In this document: piece by piece, positions 42,301 to 52,868 of the stretch
How positions within the stretch are numbered: the first letter of the stretch is position 1
How the letters are laid out: every line of letters starts with the position of its first letter
Origin: Balamuthia mandrillaris
Taxonomy: Eukaryota; Discosea; Longamoebia; Balamuthiidae
Direction of reading: 5' to 3'
Assembly: GCA_031835245.1 (NCBI GenBank)
Contig: JAVKOQ010000069.1
Span: 124,001-188,000, forward strand
Length of the DNA stretch: 64,000 nt
Translations under genes and position numbers: made by a program
The notes under the pieces: generated by a model
Databases searched by the model: none
The model's input: the letters and a program-made list of their open reading frames with translations, nothing else
Told to the model about the DNA's origin: nothing

Positions 42301-44754
42301 AATAGAGCTGTAGCCCAGGAGGACAGAGACATCGCCCTCACGCAATGCAGAGCGCAACTGAAAAAACTGCGAGAGAAAATGGAACAAGTCGGAGAAACCT
42401 TTTCTCCCACGGGCTCATCGGAGGATTGCAAACTAGCTTCTCCTCGGACGACCCCAGCTACTCTTGCTAAAAGTTTAGAACAAGCGGTGCGTTCTTTTCT
42501 CTTTACCCTCTTCTTTCTTGTACTTTAGTCTTTTGTGCCACGTTCTTATGTTTCTCATCTATTTTTTTTCGCATACAGTTATTGGTAAAAATACAATCCC
42601 TGACCGTGATGAAACAACTGGCTGTGAGCTCGCCACGTTCTCTCATCGAACGGTCTAAATCGGAAGTACCAACTGTAAAAGACTTTAAGTTCATCAAACA
42701 AATCGCTAAAGGCGGTTATAGGTATCACTCTTCTCTTACCTCCTTTTGTTTTTTGCTGCATTTCGTTTTCATTGTCTTTTTTCTCCAGCTACTAACCTCA
42801 AACTTATCAGTCGGGTATATTTAGCACGAAAGATCCGAACTGGGGACCTCTACGCCATTAAAGTGCTGAAAAAGTCGTTTATAGCGAGCAAGAACGCCGT
42901 ACCCCATATCTTAGCCGAGAAGAAGATCCTGGAAATGCAATCCGAGTGTCCGTTCGTGGTGAAAATGTATTACTCGTTCCACACGAAAAGCCATCTGTTT
43001 CTAGTGATGGAGTTTCTTAATGGAGGAGATTGTTATTCTCTGCTGAAGAAGTTGGTTCGCTTCGATGAACCTATGGCCAAGATGTATCTTGCGGAGACCG
43101 TTTTGGCTTTGGAACATTTGCACAAGCGAGGCGTTGTGCACAGAGATTTAAAACCGGATAACGTAAGTTTCCTTTGCCTTCTATTCTTCATATTCCTGTA
43201 CCTTTCTAACATAACGACCGCGCGGTTTCGCTGTTTTCTAAATGATATCGTCGTTTTGCTTCGAACTACAGATGCTCATAAGTAGCACAGGACACATAAA
43301 GCTCACCGATTTCGGATTGAGTCGAATAGGTCTTAACAGAGCAGTGGATGGCCGCTCCTTTGGCTCTTTGGAGGATGAGTTCTTTGCTCAATTAGAGGAA
43401 GGACAAGAGCAAGGCCAAGAGGAGTCCGCCGTTCCTGGTACTCCTGATTATTTGGCTCCCGAAGTTTTGCTTGGTTTAGGACATGGTGCCTTTCTTTTTC
43501 TTTTCTTTTCTTTTTTTTTTTTTGCGTTCTTAGTTTCCTTCTTATATTGGTTTTTTTTCTTTCTATTTCTTTCTGTTTGTGTTTTGTTAACACCTTTGTT
43601 AAAAGGACCAACTGTGGATTGGTGGGCGTTAGGGTGTATAGCGTACGAGTTTCTGATGGGAGCGCCTCCATTTTGCGGGAGTTGTGTCGAAGAGATTTTT
43701 CAACGCATTTTATCTCGGGGTACTTCCTCTTCCTCTTCCTCTTCCTCTTCCTCTTCCTCTTCCTCTTCCTCTTCCTCTTCCTCTTCCTTCTCTTTTTCCT
43801 CTTCCTCTTCCTCTTCCTCTTCCTCTTCCTCTTCCTCTTCCTCTTCCTCTTCCTCTTCCTCTTCCTCTTCCTCTTCCTCTTCCTCTTCCTCTTCCTCTTC
43901 CTCTTCCTCTTCCTCTTCCTCTTCCTCTTCCTCTTCCTCTTCCTCTTCCTCTTCCTCTTCCTCTTCCTCTTCCTCTTCCTCTTCCTCTTCCTCTTCCTCT
44001 TCCTCTTCCTCTTCCTCTTCCGTGGCTAACTTTTCTCCCTTTTACAACAAATCAAAGATATAATATGGCCGGAAGTACCATCAGAGTACATGTCAGTAGA
44101 AGCGAAAGACTTTATTGACCGCCTACTAAAAATAAAAGCTCGGGAACGGCTCGGTTACAAAGGGGCCGAGGAGGTCAAGAACCATCCTTTCTTCGACGAC
44201 GTGGACTGGGACTCTTTGCTCTCACGCAAGCACAAGCCGATGTTCCGCCCGAGACCTCGCCACGAGGAAGATCTCATGTACTTTGAGTCTCGCAATGAGG
44301 ACTATCCTATGGACTCTGACGCCGGACTTCGTGCGAGTGATACCATGTTTCGAGACATTCTCAACAATTCGTGGGATGAAAGCATGATGCAAAATGCGAA
44401 TGGAAACGGTGGAGGAGGATTCAAACTTCGACCGGATGCCGTTGGCAACGGCACCAGCAACAATGGCAACAAAAACTTGCACAATGGAGCAAGTTTGGAG
44501 GCGAGAAGTCCGAGCCCGCCGTACGATGCTTTCAACAACTTTGACTCTGTCAACATCGAAAATCTGAAACAGAAGAACGAGAGAGCGCTGAAGAAAATGT
44601 ACAGACAATCCTCTTCAGAGTTCTCCAAGTTGAAGCTGAGCGGTGGCAGCGGCGAGAACGGAAGTGCCATAACGACCACCGCCTCGCCTCTTCCCCGGAA
44701 AAGCGTTGTTGGAGGTGCTATTGACGATGACGACGATGACGACGATGACGACCT

Positions 44755-44758
<4 letters not shown>
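39304..44758 (+). CDS. Large AGC-family kinase of the IRE/Rim15/MAST type with a CxxC-H-C zinc finger
   Basis: A very large multi-exon gene. N-terminal ~260 residues are disordered and acidic with conserved-looking helices ([20 protein letters not shown]). Exons after 40200 and 40405 join in frame (RRRRSKR to MSRSLDN). A Lys/Ser-rich disordered region follows. At about 41930 a zinc finger [20 protein letters not shown] matches the CxxC-x(11)-H-x3-C arrangement seen in plant IRE-type kinases. The kinase domain begins [19 protein letters not shown] (split at TATAG/TCGG), then [52 protein letters not shown] and [12 protein letters not shown]. After an intron packed with TCTTCC repeats come [20 protein letters not shown] and [13 protein letters not shown]. 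All catalytic residues are present. The activation loop carries an acidic insert of about 25 residues. Tail has an Asp run. By family analogy it is a nutrient or cell-cycle regulator. Confidence 0.85.
43721..44022 (+). repeat. ~300-bp (TCTTCC)n hexamer tract in kinase intron
   Basis: A nearly perfect TCTTCC repeat with one interrupted unit near 43788-43800. It sits in an intron that splits the kinase domain between ...FQRILSR and DIIWPEV.... Frame-by-frame it reads as poly-Ser, Leu-Phe or Leu-Pro, which are artefacts. Confidence 0.95.
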
Positions 44759-44795
<37 letters not shown>

Positions 44796-44914
44796 GTAAC
44801 TATGGAACATTTCATTTTTGGTTTAGTTTTGAATGAATAAGTGATCACTTTGCTCTTATCTCTTTTCTCCTCCTCCTCCTCTCTGCTCGTATCTCTCTCC
44901 TCTTTTCTTGCATG

Positions 44915-46270
44915 CTAATGTGACTTGGGGAGCAACAAAAGTACAATGGCGACCAGCTCATCACTGTGCTCAAACAACGCGTGTTTCTGTCCGCTGAACG
45001 CAAGCCAACCTGGTTCATAGTCGTGGCTTCCGTCTGCGAGATGAACTCCGAAAGAAAGCTCTGCGTTCTTCAGCAGCAAACACTCTCGTTCAAGAGCATC
45101 ACTGAATAAACAACCAGAGAAATGGAACAGCTGCAGAGTTAGAAGCAGGCAGCAGCAAAGAAGAAGCAAGGCAAAGAAGAAGAAGAAGAAGAAGAAGAAG
45201 AAGAAGAAGAAGAAGAAGAAGAAGAAGAAGAAGAAGAAGAAGAAGAAGAAGAAGAAGAAGAAGAAGAAGAAGAAGAACAGAAGAAGAAGAAGAAGAAGAA
45301 GAAGAAGAAGAAGAAGAAGAACAAGCAGAAGCAGAAGCAGAAAAAAGAATATGGAGAGAAACCTTTTGGCAGTGAGAAGGAAGGATTCGGCGTGCGCAGC
45401 ATCAACAACGATCATCCTACCTCCAAACAGTCCCCTGTAACGCTTGTCCTCTTCTTCCACCCCAAACCGCTCGTTCACCGTCAGGTAATCACGACGCCAT
45501 CCCTAAGCGATGCGAGTTGGTTGGTTTGCAGTTTGCGAAGCGAGGAGAAAACAAAAGAAGAGAAAACCAAGAACACAAACACAGTGGTGGTGATCGAGGT
45601 AAACAATGTTGTCGTCCTCATTCTCTTCATCCGTACTGAAGCCAACCAAGGCAGCACGGCGCACATACTCCTTCGGAGAGACTTCGGAGTGATGTATCAC
45701 AAAGGCCTCCCCTTGAACAACATCATGGCATACTCGTGAATAGTTCCATGTGCCCACTCGTGCAGCCACTCTGTGCTGCAGGACGCCTTGTTCAACAAGG
45801 TTGCCGTCGTTCTTCTCCACCGGGCCGTTCCTGTTTTTGTAACGTTATTCAATGATGTTGGAGAGACGCGGCATTGAGGTCGGCAACGAACTTGCTCTCA
45901 TGACCGGTGGACCGTAGTCCATCGATGAGGCAGGCCACCTGGCCGTAGAGCAACTCGCCAGAGGTGCATTGGAAAGAGGTGGGAAATGAAGTTATCCTCT
46001 CTGTTAGGGCTTTTGAGACTCCAGAGTCTACCAGCGAACCCTTTGACTTTTTGGTTGAGGTTTGCTTCCCTTCTTTGTCGTCTTTGTAATGCTCCCCGTT
46101 TGCTTGTTCTTCTTTGTTTTTCTTTTCAGTCTCTTCGTCCACCGTGTCCTCTCTCCCTCGTCTGGGTTGCAGAGGAAGAGAAACCACGTTAGTCTCATAC
46201 CTACACAACCAAAAGCTGGGAGAAAGATTCGGTACTTGGCTCCTTTGCCATCCTCACATTGCTCTTTCAT
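44915..46270 (-). CDS. Unrecognised five-exon protein
   Basis: Frame continuity supports one gene. Exon 1 (46270, MKEQCEDGKGAK) ends at donor GTACCG. Exon 2 resumes after CCCAG (RGREDTVDEETEKKNKEEQ), a charged stretch followed by ELLYGQVACLIDGLRSTGHE. Exon 3 gives QHRVAARVGTWNYSRVCHDV, FVIHHSEVSPKEYVRRAALV and DEENEDDNI. Exon 4 gives DYLTVNERFGVEEEDKRYRG and MIVVDAAHAESFLL. After an intron with a GAA/TTC tract, exon 5 gives RECLLLKNAELSFGVHLADG and ALFEHSDELVAIVLLLLPKSH, stop at 44915. The protein looks folded, with about 290 residues and no targeting signal, but I cannot name the family. It is 74 bases downstream of BiP on the same strand, so may lie in a tight arrangement with its own short promoter. 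Confidence 0.6.
45172..45340 (-). repeat. GAA/TTC tract in intron of the 44915 gene
   Basis: About 170 bases of (GAA)n on the + strand, TTC on the sense strand, with a few AAC and CAG interruptions. Confidence 0.92.
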
Positions 46271-46343
46271 CCTCTTCTTTTGAAGTTTTTATTAAAGCAA
46301 TAACGAATATTAAAAAAGCAAGAGAGGAGTTCACGGGACCGAT

Positions 46344-48323
46344 CTACAGTTCGTCATGGCTGGGCATATTCTCACCAAAGCCGCCGGGGAACCCACCAGC
46401 AGGTTGATAGAGCTTGGTGAATATGGGGTTGATCACATTCTCCAATTCCTTCTGCTTCTCCTCGTAGTCCTCCTTGTCAGCGTGGAGGTGATCATCCAAC
46501 CACTCGATGGCTTCGCTCACGGCGGTCTGGATGGTCTCCAAGTCGTCGGCGCCTAACTTGCTGGCGAGCTTCTCCTCGTCCTTGATAGTGTTGCGCACCT
46601 GGTAGACATAGCTCTCCAAGTCGTTGCGGGCGGTAACGGTGTCCTTTAGTCTCTTGTCCTCCTTGCGCGCCTCCTCAGCCTCACGGATTAGCCGTTGGAT
46701 TTCATCCTTAGAGAGACGGCCCTGCTCGGCAGTGATGGTGATGGATTCCACCTTGCCAGTTGCCTTCTCCATGGCAGACACGTGAAGGATAGCGTTGACG
46801 TCTATCTCAAAGGCGACCTCGATTTGGGGCACGCCACGAGGGGCAGGAGGGATTCCAGCCAACTCAAACTTGCCCAACAAGTGGTTGTCCTTGGTCATGG
46901 CACGCTCACCCTCGAAAACTTGGATGAGAACGCGGTCCTGGTTATCCTGGAAGGTGGAGAACGTCTGGCTCTGCTTGGAGGGGATGCGGGTCCCACGCTC
47001 CACAAGAGTGGTCATAACCCCGCCAACAGTCTCGATACCAACGCTAAGGGAAGCCACATCCAGAACAACAACGGATTCAGTGCCCCACTCACCGCTGAGG
47101 ATGGCACCTTGCACGGCAGCGCCATAAGCAACGGCCTCATCGGGGTTAACTTGGCGGCTGGGCTCCTTGCCCTTGAAGAAGTCTTTGAGAAGCTGTTGAA
47201 CTTTCGGGATACGAGAGGAACCGCCCACAAGGATGACCTCATCAATCTCGTGTTTCTGAAGTTCGGCGTCCTCCAAGACCTGTTGCACGGGTTTCAGGGT
47301 CTTCCTGAATAAGTCCAAGTTGAGGTCCTCGAAACGGGCGCGACTGAGTGTTTCCTGAAGGGGCTCACCGCCAAAAAAGGGCTCGATCTCAATGTTGACA
47401 GAGGTTGCGGTGGAGAGGGTCCTCTTGGATCTCTCGGCCTCCTGCCTGAGCTTCTGAAGGGCTCTCTTGTCGCCGCTAGCATCCAGACCGGTCTTCTTCT
47501 TGAATTGCTTGAGCAAGTGGGCCATAACCCTCTGATCAAAATCCTCTCCTCCCAAGTGGGTGTCTCCGTTTGTCGCAACGACCTCGAACAATCCTCCGTC
47601 AATGATCAAGAGGGAAACGTCAAAGGTACCACCCCCCAAATCGTACACAAGGATGGTCTTCTCCTTGTCCTCGTTGAGGCCATAGGCAATGGCAGCGGCG
47701 GTAGGCTCGTTGATGATACGCTCCACCTTCAAGCCTGCAATGGCCCCAGCGTCCTTGGTGGCTTGGCGTTGGGCGTCATTGAAATATGCAGGTACAGTGA
47801 CGACGGCACCGGTCACCTTCTTGCCGAGATAAGCCTCAGCAACCTCCTTCATCTTGGCGAGAATCATGGCAGACAGCTCTTCAGGGGGCATCACCTTGGT
47901 CTCTCCCTTTAAAGTGACGGAGACGTGAGGCTTTCCGCCCTTGTTCACGATCTTGTAGGGAAGAAGCTTTATGTCGGATTGCACCGAGGCGTGCTCAAAT
48001 TTCCTTCCCATCAGACGCTTTACGTCAAAGATGGTGTTCTCGGGGTTGAGGGCGGCCTGGTTCTTGGCAGCCTCTCCGACCAAACGATCGCCATTCTCGG
48101 TGAATGCCACGTAGGAGGGTGTGATACGATTGCCTTGGTCGTTGGGGATGATTTCCACTCGCCCGTTTTTCCAAACACCCACACAAGAGTAGGTGGTACC
48201 CAAGTCAATACCGATGATAGTTCCGCTGGCCTCCTTTCCTCCCTCCTGCTCCTTCAGGGCGAGGACCTCCAGCGCTCCGAAACACAGTACCAAGAACGCT
48301 ACTTTCGCGTGGTGCCTCTTCAT
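46344..48323 (-). CDS. BiP: ER-lumenal Hsp70 chaperone BiP/GRP78
   Basis: An intronless gene of 659 residues. A signal peptide ([16 protein letters not shown]) leads into [19 protein letters not shown], the Hsp70 ATPase phosphate-1 motif. Later motifs include [34 protein letters not shown] and [18 protein letters not shown], then the substrate-binding domain ([20 protein letters not shown]). The protein ends NMPSHDEL, and the HDEL tail is the ER-retention signal. BiP folds secretory proteins and senses ER stress. The promoter contains a symmetric CCAAT-N9-CGACGTCG-N9-ATTGG element (48453-48488). Codon use is strongly C/G-ending, as for a highly expressed gene. AATAAA occurs about 55 bases after the stop. 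Confidence 0.97.
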   Translation of the reverse strand: MKRHHAKVAFLVLCFGALEVLALKEQEGGKEASGTIIGIDLGTTYSCVGVWKNGRVEIIPNDQGNRITPSYVAFTENGDRLVGEAAKNQAALNPENTIFDVKRLMGRKFEHASVQSDIKLLPYKIVNKGGKPHVSVTLKGETKVMPPEELSAMILAKMKEVAEAYLGKKVTGAVVTVPAYFNDAQRQATKDAGAIAGLKVERIINEPTAAAIAYGLNEDKEKTILVYDLGGGTFDVSLLIIDGGLFEVVATNGDTHLGGEDFDQRVMAHLLKQFKKKTGLDASGDKRALQKLRQEAERSKRTLSTATSVNIEIEPFFGGEPLQETLSRARFEDLNLDLFRKTLKPVQQVLEDAELQKHEIDEVILVGGSSRIPKVQQLLKDFFKGKEPSRQVNPDEAVAYGAAVQGAILSGEWGTESVVVLDVASLSVGIETVGGVMTTLVERGTRIPSKQSQTFSTFQDNQDRVLIQVFEGERAMTKDNHLLGKFELAGIPPAPRGVPQIEVAFEIDVNAILHVSAMEKATGKVESITITAEQGRLSKDEIQRLIREAEEARKEDKRLKDTVTARNDLESYVYQVRNTIKDEEKLASKLGADDLETIQTAVSEAIEWLDDHLHADKEDYEEKQKELENVINPIFTKLYQPAGGFPGGFGENMPSHDEL

Positions 48324-48452
48324 GTTGTTATGGTAGATGGGTGTGTGTTAATTGATTTGTCCTTAAAATGTTTCATTACTTTTGGCGCGTTCTGATGTCA
48401 CCTTTAACCAATGATCACAAAGAAGGGTTAACTCCGGGCAAACGTTGTGTAC

Positions 48453-48488
48453 CAATCCTGTATTTCGACGTCGCCGAACCCTATTGGT
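48453..48488. promoter_or_regulatory. Symmetric CCAAT-N9-CGACGTCG-N9-ATTGG element in BiP promoter (ER-stress-element-like)
   Basis: CCAAT (48453-48457), 9 bases, CGACGTCG (48467-48474), 9 bases, ATTGG (48484-48488). Read from either end it is CCAAT-N9-CGACG, one base from the animal ER stress element CCAAT-N9-CCACG. The centre contains the bZIP core GACGTC. It lies 130-165 bases before the BiP start codon. A second inverted CCAAT pair occurs at 48636-48664. Confidence 0.6.
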
Positions 48489-48672
48489 CCACGTTGATGG
48501 TAAATTAAAACGGTGAAAAGACAGCTCACGGAGACGCTGCAGACCAAGTAACACACACCATGTACTGCGGACTGCTCGTTTAAATCCATCCAGGTCGGTG
48601 AGAGAAGGACCTCTTGGAAGCTAGCAGTGATGTCACCAATGCATGTGACTAACGCCGCCATTGGTTGAGAAA

Positions 48673-50027
48673 TCAATTCAAATAGGCTAAATGGTTACTA
48701 TTACCCAATATTTCTAAGTCCACTTCCTCTTCCTGCCATAACTCTGCAGAACAGTCCGTGTTTTCGGCTTCGCGGCGCTCATAAGACGCTTGCATTTCGT
48801 CTTTATCCTGGAAGAAGCGAGAGACATGCTCGGGGAACTTGTACTCAAAGTGTCGTTCCCTATGTGTAGGTATTGCTTTCTTCAATTCTTCCTGCTGCTT
48901 TGCAAACTTGCGAGACAGCTGCTCCACTTTAGCATTCCACTTTTGAATCGTCGTTTCCGCCAAAACTTGGCTGCAGGCCTCCACCAACGAACAAGTGATG
49001 TGGCTTCCTTCTTCAGACTCATCCATCAGTTCACCAAGAGTGCGTCCCCTTTCTTTCATTTGCTTTGAAAGAGCATCATGAGAAGGAGCAATGGCAAGTC
49101 TATACAACCACAGGCGAGCCCGGTTAAACTCCCCTTCATGTCGGTGCCAGTTGGCCATCCAAAGCATGGAGGCGTGATGTCCTCCTTCAGCTGCTTTCTT
49201 AAGCCACTGCACGCCTTCCTTCTGCTTTGTTGTCTTTGCCTTATCATTCCATGAGATCTTCCCTAACAGATGCTTTCCAAGAAAGTGCTGAGCCTTTGTG
49301 AGACCTTCTTGCGCTGCTGTCCGAATCCAGCGAAGCCCCTCCTCTTTGGTTCGTGTACCTTCGTTGGCGTTACTCTCCAAACAAATTCCGAGGTGAAGCA
49401 TGGCAGACAAATGACCTTCCATTGTTGCTTCTCGAAACCACCTCGCATTGTTGCTTCTCGAAAGCCAGCAGCGCTTCGCCACCAATGCACCGCTTGGCTA
49501 TGGTCTTTGTCCACCCCAGTGCCTGTGTCGTAGCACCAACCCACCCGGAAAAGACCAACAGTGTGTCCTTGCTCGGCAGCAGAGAGGTAGAATTGGAAGG
49601 CTTGGTTGGCATTTCCCTTCTGGCGCGGGTCTTCTGCTTTTAAAAACTCGTGTATTCCTGCTTCTTCCTCTTCTTCAGGTTCACGTTCTTCTTCTGCTTG
49701 TTCTTCATCTTCTTCTTTCTCCTCTGCTTCTTCCTCTTGTTTTTCTTCTTCTTCTTCTTCTTCTTGTTCTTCTTCTTCTTCACCTTCCTCAGCTTGTTCT
49801 TCTGGTTCTGTTGTCAGACTGTTGTTATGTGATAGTGATAGTTGTTCTTCGCTTTCAGCGCGTGCTGGCTTGAGAAGCTCCGGCTCTTCCTCAGACGCTT
49901 GCGTAACGGTTGCCTCATCCTGCGGTGTCTCCTCCCTGTTGACCTGCCCACACCAAGTTCGTGTTGCCAGTCGCCGCTGCTTCATCCTCTGCGGTTCTTT
50001 TCCCTGTTCTTCGGCACATCGCTTCAT
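48673..50027 (-). pseudogene. Sel1-repeat paralogue interrupted by a frameshift
   Basis: The frame from ATG 50027 encodes a charged N-terminus (Glu-rich coiled-coil-like), then Sel1 units matching the intact gene at 26184: FQFYLSAAEQGHTVGLFRVG and YDTGTGVDKDHSQAVHWWRS. It then loses the frame near 49470. The homologous remainder continues in another frame down to 48673 (LHLGICLESNANEG, KAQHFLGKHLLGK, TIQKWNAKVEQLSRKFAKQQ). At the break the 18-base word TTTCGAGAAGCAACAATG occurs twice with period 26, so a 26-base tandem duplication, which is not a multiple of three, explains the shift. The C-terminal half resembles the intact paralogue well, so the break is recent or a sequencing artefact. No intron in either half. 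Divergent from Nup62. Confidence 0.75.
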
Positions 50028-50238
50028 TGCCTAGGCTGCACACGCAACTGCGAATCTGCTGCGACTTGCTACTCACTAAAATGAATTCGATGTTCCATGA
50101 CGACATGGATAGGTTGGAGAGGAAAAAAGGGCGGGAAATATATATGGCTACCCCTCATACAAAGTAGCGGCACAAAAAGGAAGGAAAAAGAAGGAAGCAT
50201 CCACGCTCACACAAGCAAAGGCGTGAACGTATTCGCGA

Positions 50239-51794
50239 ATGTCAAGTACGTATGTTTCTTTTTCTTCCCTTCAGTGTGCTAAGCGAGCTTGCTTTTTTCT
50301 TTGTTGGCAGATTTCAACTTTAATTTCGGGACGGGAGCGTCCACGAGTGGGGGCTTCACCTTTGGTTCGTCCGCTTCCTCTGCGTCTTCATCCTCTGCTC
50401 CCAAAACCTCTACCCCTTTTTCCTTTGGCACCGCTTCTTCTGGCACTCCTGGTGCCTCCTCCACAGGCGGCACTACGTTCTCCTTTGGCACTTCTACGCC
50501 CGCAAAACCATCCACTACCACTCCTGCTGGCGGAGGAGGCGGAAGTTTGTTCAACTTTAGCACAAGCGGCAGTGCCGGTGCCACCACTTCTACCACCTCC
50601 ACTCCCGCTACAGGAGGAGGAAGTCTGTTTTCCTTTGGAACCGGCTCATCCACCAGTACTGCCACCACCACCAAGCCTGCAAGTGGAGCAGGCAGCTTGT
50701 TTTCCTTTGGGACCGGCTCATCTACCACCACCACCACCACCACCACCACCACGGCCTCAACACCGTCCGCCACCTCAGGAAGCACAGGAGGCTTGTTCTC
50801 GTTCGGAACTGGGGCCAGTAGCTCCACCACAACCGCCGCCTCGAAACCGGCCACCACCGGTACCTCAACCAGTACCCCTGCTTCTGGAGGTGGAAGTTTG
50901 TTCAATTTTGGCACTAGTTCTTCTACCACTGCTTCAACTACTACTGGCGCCAAAGCGGACTCCACAAAACCAGCGACGGGAAGCTTATTTAACTTTGGAA
51001 CAACAGCTGCTACCCCTTCCTCTGCCTCTGCCTCTTCCTCTTCCTCTGCTTCCTCTACCTCCTCCACTTCTTCCACATCAGGGTCCGCTGCTGGAGGCTT
51101 ATCCTGGAACTTTGGTGGTACCACTGGTGCAACAAAACCTGCTTCTACCACTTCCACAACAACGCCAGCCTCAACCACGACTACTTCACCGTCCACTACA
51201 AGCAGCCTGTTTCCGTCCACAGCGTCAACCACCACCACTACAAAGCCATCAACCACTTCCACAACCGCTACCACAACTACCACCACAAAACCTGACGCCA
51301 CTACTCCCTCTACTTCCGCCTCCACCACCCAATTTAACTTTGGATCACTTGCCACTACATCTGCCACCTCTTCCAGTAAGTGTTTCTCGTCTGTTTTTTC
51401 TTTCGCTAATTCGTCTTTTTGTACAAATGTTAATTCTTATTTAAAGCATCAGCTGGTGCTACTACTTCTACTACCGCAGCCTCCTCTACTACTGCTCTTG
51501 CCTCTGCCAAAGCTATTCGTATGCATTTACTGTTCTCTCCTTTTTATATACCATTTTTTTCTTTTTTTGTGTTTGTTTTTTCTTCCTTCATCACTTCATC
51601 CTGTTGACGTTAACTACCCCCAACCTGGTTGCGTGGTCTATAACAGAGATAGACTCAGCCCTCAAAAATAAGAATTTGGAAGAGATAGTAAACATGTGGA
51701 ACGAGGAATTAGAAGAGCACATCGTAACCTTCCGGAAACAAGCCGTTCTCATCGGAAAATGGGATCAAATGTTGTTGGATAATAGCGACAAAGT

Positions 51795-51846
<52 letters not shown>

Positions 51847-52521
51847 TCTGGCACTTACCTTGTAAATCGATCAGATACTATACCTGCATAGCAAAGTTCA
51901 ACGAGTACAAGCCACACAAAAGCAGCTTGATTCTAACCTAGAAATCATTGGGCGTCAACAAGAAGAACTTCATCAATTGCTGGAGCAGCTAGAAGGTGAA
52001 GTGGACAAGGTTTACGCCTCCCATCGCAACGAGCTTTCCCCTGCCGACATTGAGCGACAGAGAGGGTACGTTCCCTCTACTTCTGCTCCTGCTTTCTTTT
52101 TCTTCCCTCTTCGACTTTTGTTTCTCTGCTCCTTTCCTAAAAGTATGGTAATGCAGGTATCAACTTGCGGAGGACATAAATGATGAGCTAAACCAAATGG
52201 CAACGGCGCTCAAGGAGATTGTCACAAAGCTAAACACAGCGCACGAGAGGTCAGTGGATCAGGACAATCCTGTCTACCAGATCATTGAGATTTTGAACGG
52301 CCATCTACACGCTTTGCAATGGTTGGACCAACAAACGGCCCTTACACAAACCAAGATCAGTTCCGTGGGAAAGCAGTTCAAGATACAGGAGGTGGAGCAA
52401 GAACGCTTACGCAGGATTCGCAATGGTGAGCATTCTTTCTTCCTTTTCTGCCTCTCTCTTTTTGATTGTCTTTCTTTGTTGGCTTTACTAACTGGAAAAT
52501 GCCTGGCCAGAGTTTTACTAG
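50239..52521 (+). CDS. NUP62: FG-repeat nucleoporin Nup62/Nsp1
   Basis: It is a central-channel component of the nuclear pore. Exon 1 is tiny (ATG TCA A, donor GTACGT at 50246); exon 2 opens FNFNFGTGASTSGGFTFG. The N-terminal ~350 residues are Ser/Thr-rich with many FG motifs (SLFSFGTG, LFNFGT, FSFGTA), the permeability-barrier type. The C-terminal half is the Nsp1/Nup62 coiled coil: TPNLVAWSITEIDSALKNKN, NMWNEELEEHIVTFRKQAVL and QRGYQLAEDINDELNQMATA. One intron holds a (CT)n tract (about 51797-51842). The final exon adds only EFY before TAG 52519. Several phosphorylatable Ser/Thr stretches. Family call is firm from FG motifs plus the coiled-coil core. Confidence 0.92.
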
Positions 52522-52825
52522 ACATGCAACCACCGTGTCGGGTCTTCGTCACCTACCACTAAGTGATGTTTAACTTGTTTGCTGGCTTGTTTTTGTTTGT
52601 TGTTTCTTTTGGCAAGAAGCAATGTATACATCCATAACTTCCCACCAGTGAAAGAACTTGTTGTTGTTGTCCTTCATCATCTTTCTTCTTTGTTATACCT
52701 CACTCTTCTTTGCCTCGTGTCATGATGGAACTTTTATTGCCAATATTAGCGTTATAAGGCTGCTGTCTGACCATCATCAACAGACAAAGACTTTGCAAGA
52801 ACATTACCGCCAGCGTTTCGGCAAG

Positions 52826-52826
52826 C

Positions 52827-52866
<40 letters not shown>
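52826..52866 (+). repeat. (CAA)n tract in the fucosidase 5' leader
   Basis: About 13 CAA triplets end just before the ATG at 52869. In the upstream-extended frame they would encode Gln, but the signal peptide after ATG 52869 fixes the start, so the tract is most likely untranslated leader. CAA leaders are unstructured and can favour scanning. Confidence 0.75.
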
Positions 52867-52868
52867 GA

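Noticed and set aside
43242-44118. Poly-Ser, Leu-Phe and Leu-Pro frames
   Set aside because: They are the three reading frames of the TCTTCC repeat in a kinase intron. Frame continuity requires the tract to be spliced out.
46695-48395. Long plus-strand frames opposite BiP
   Set aside because: They are antisense shadows of a GC-rich, codon-biased gene. The minus strand encodes a complete Hsp70.
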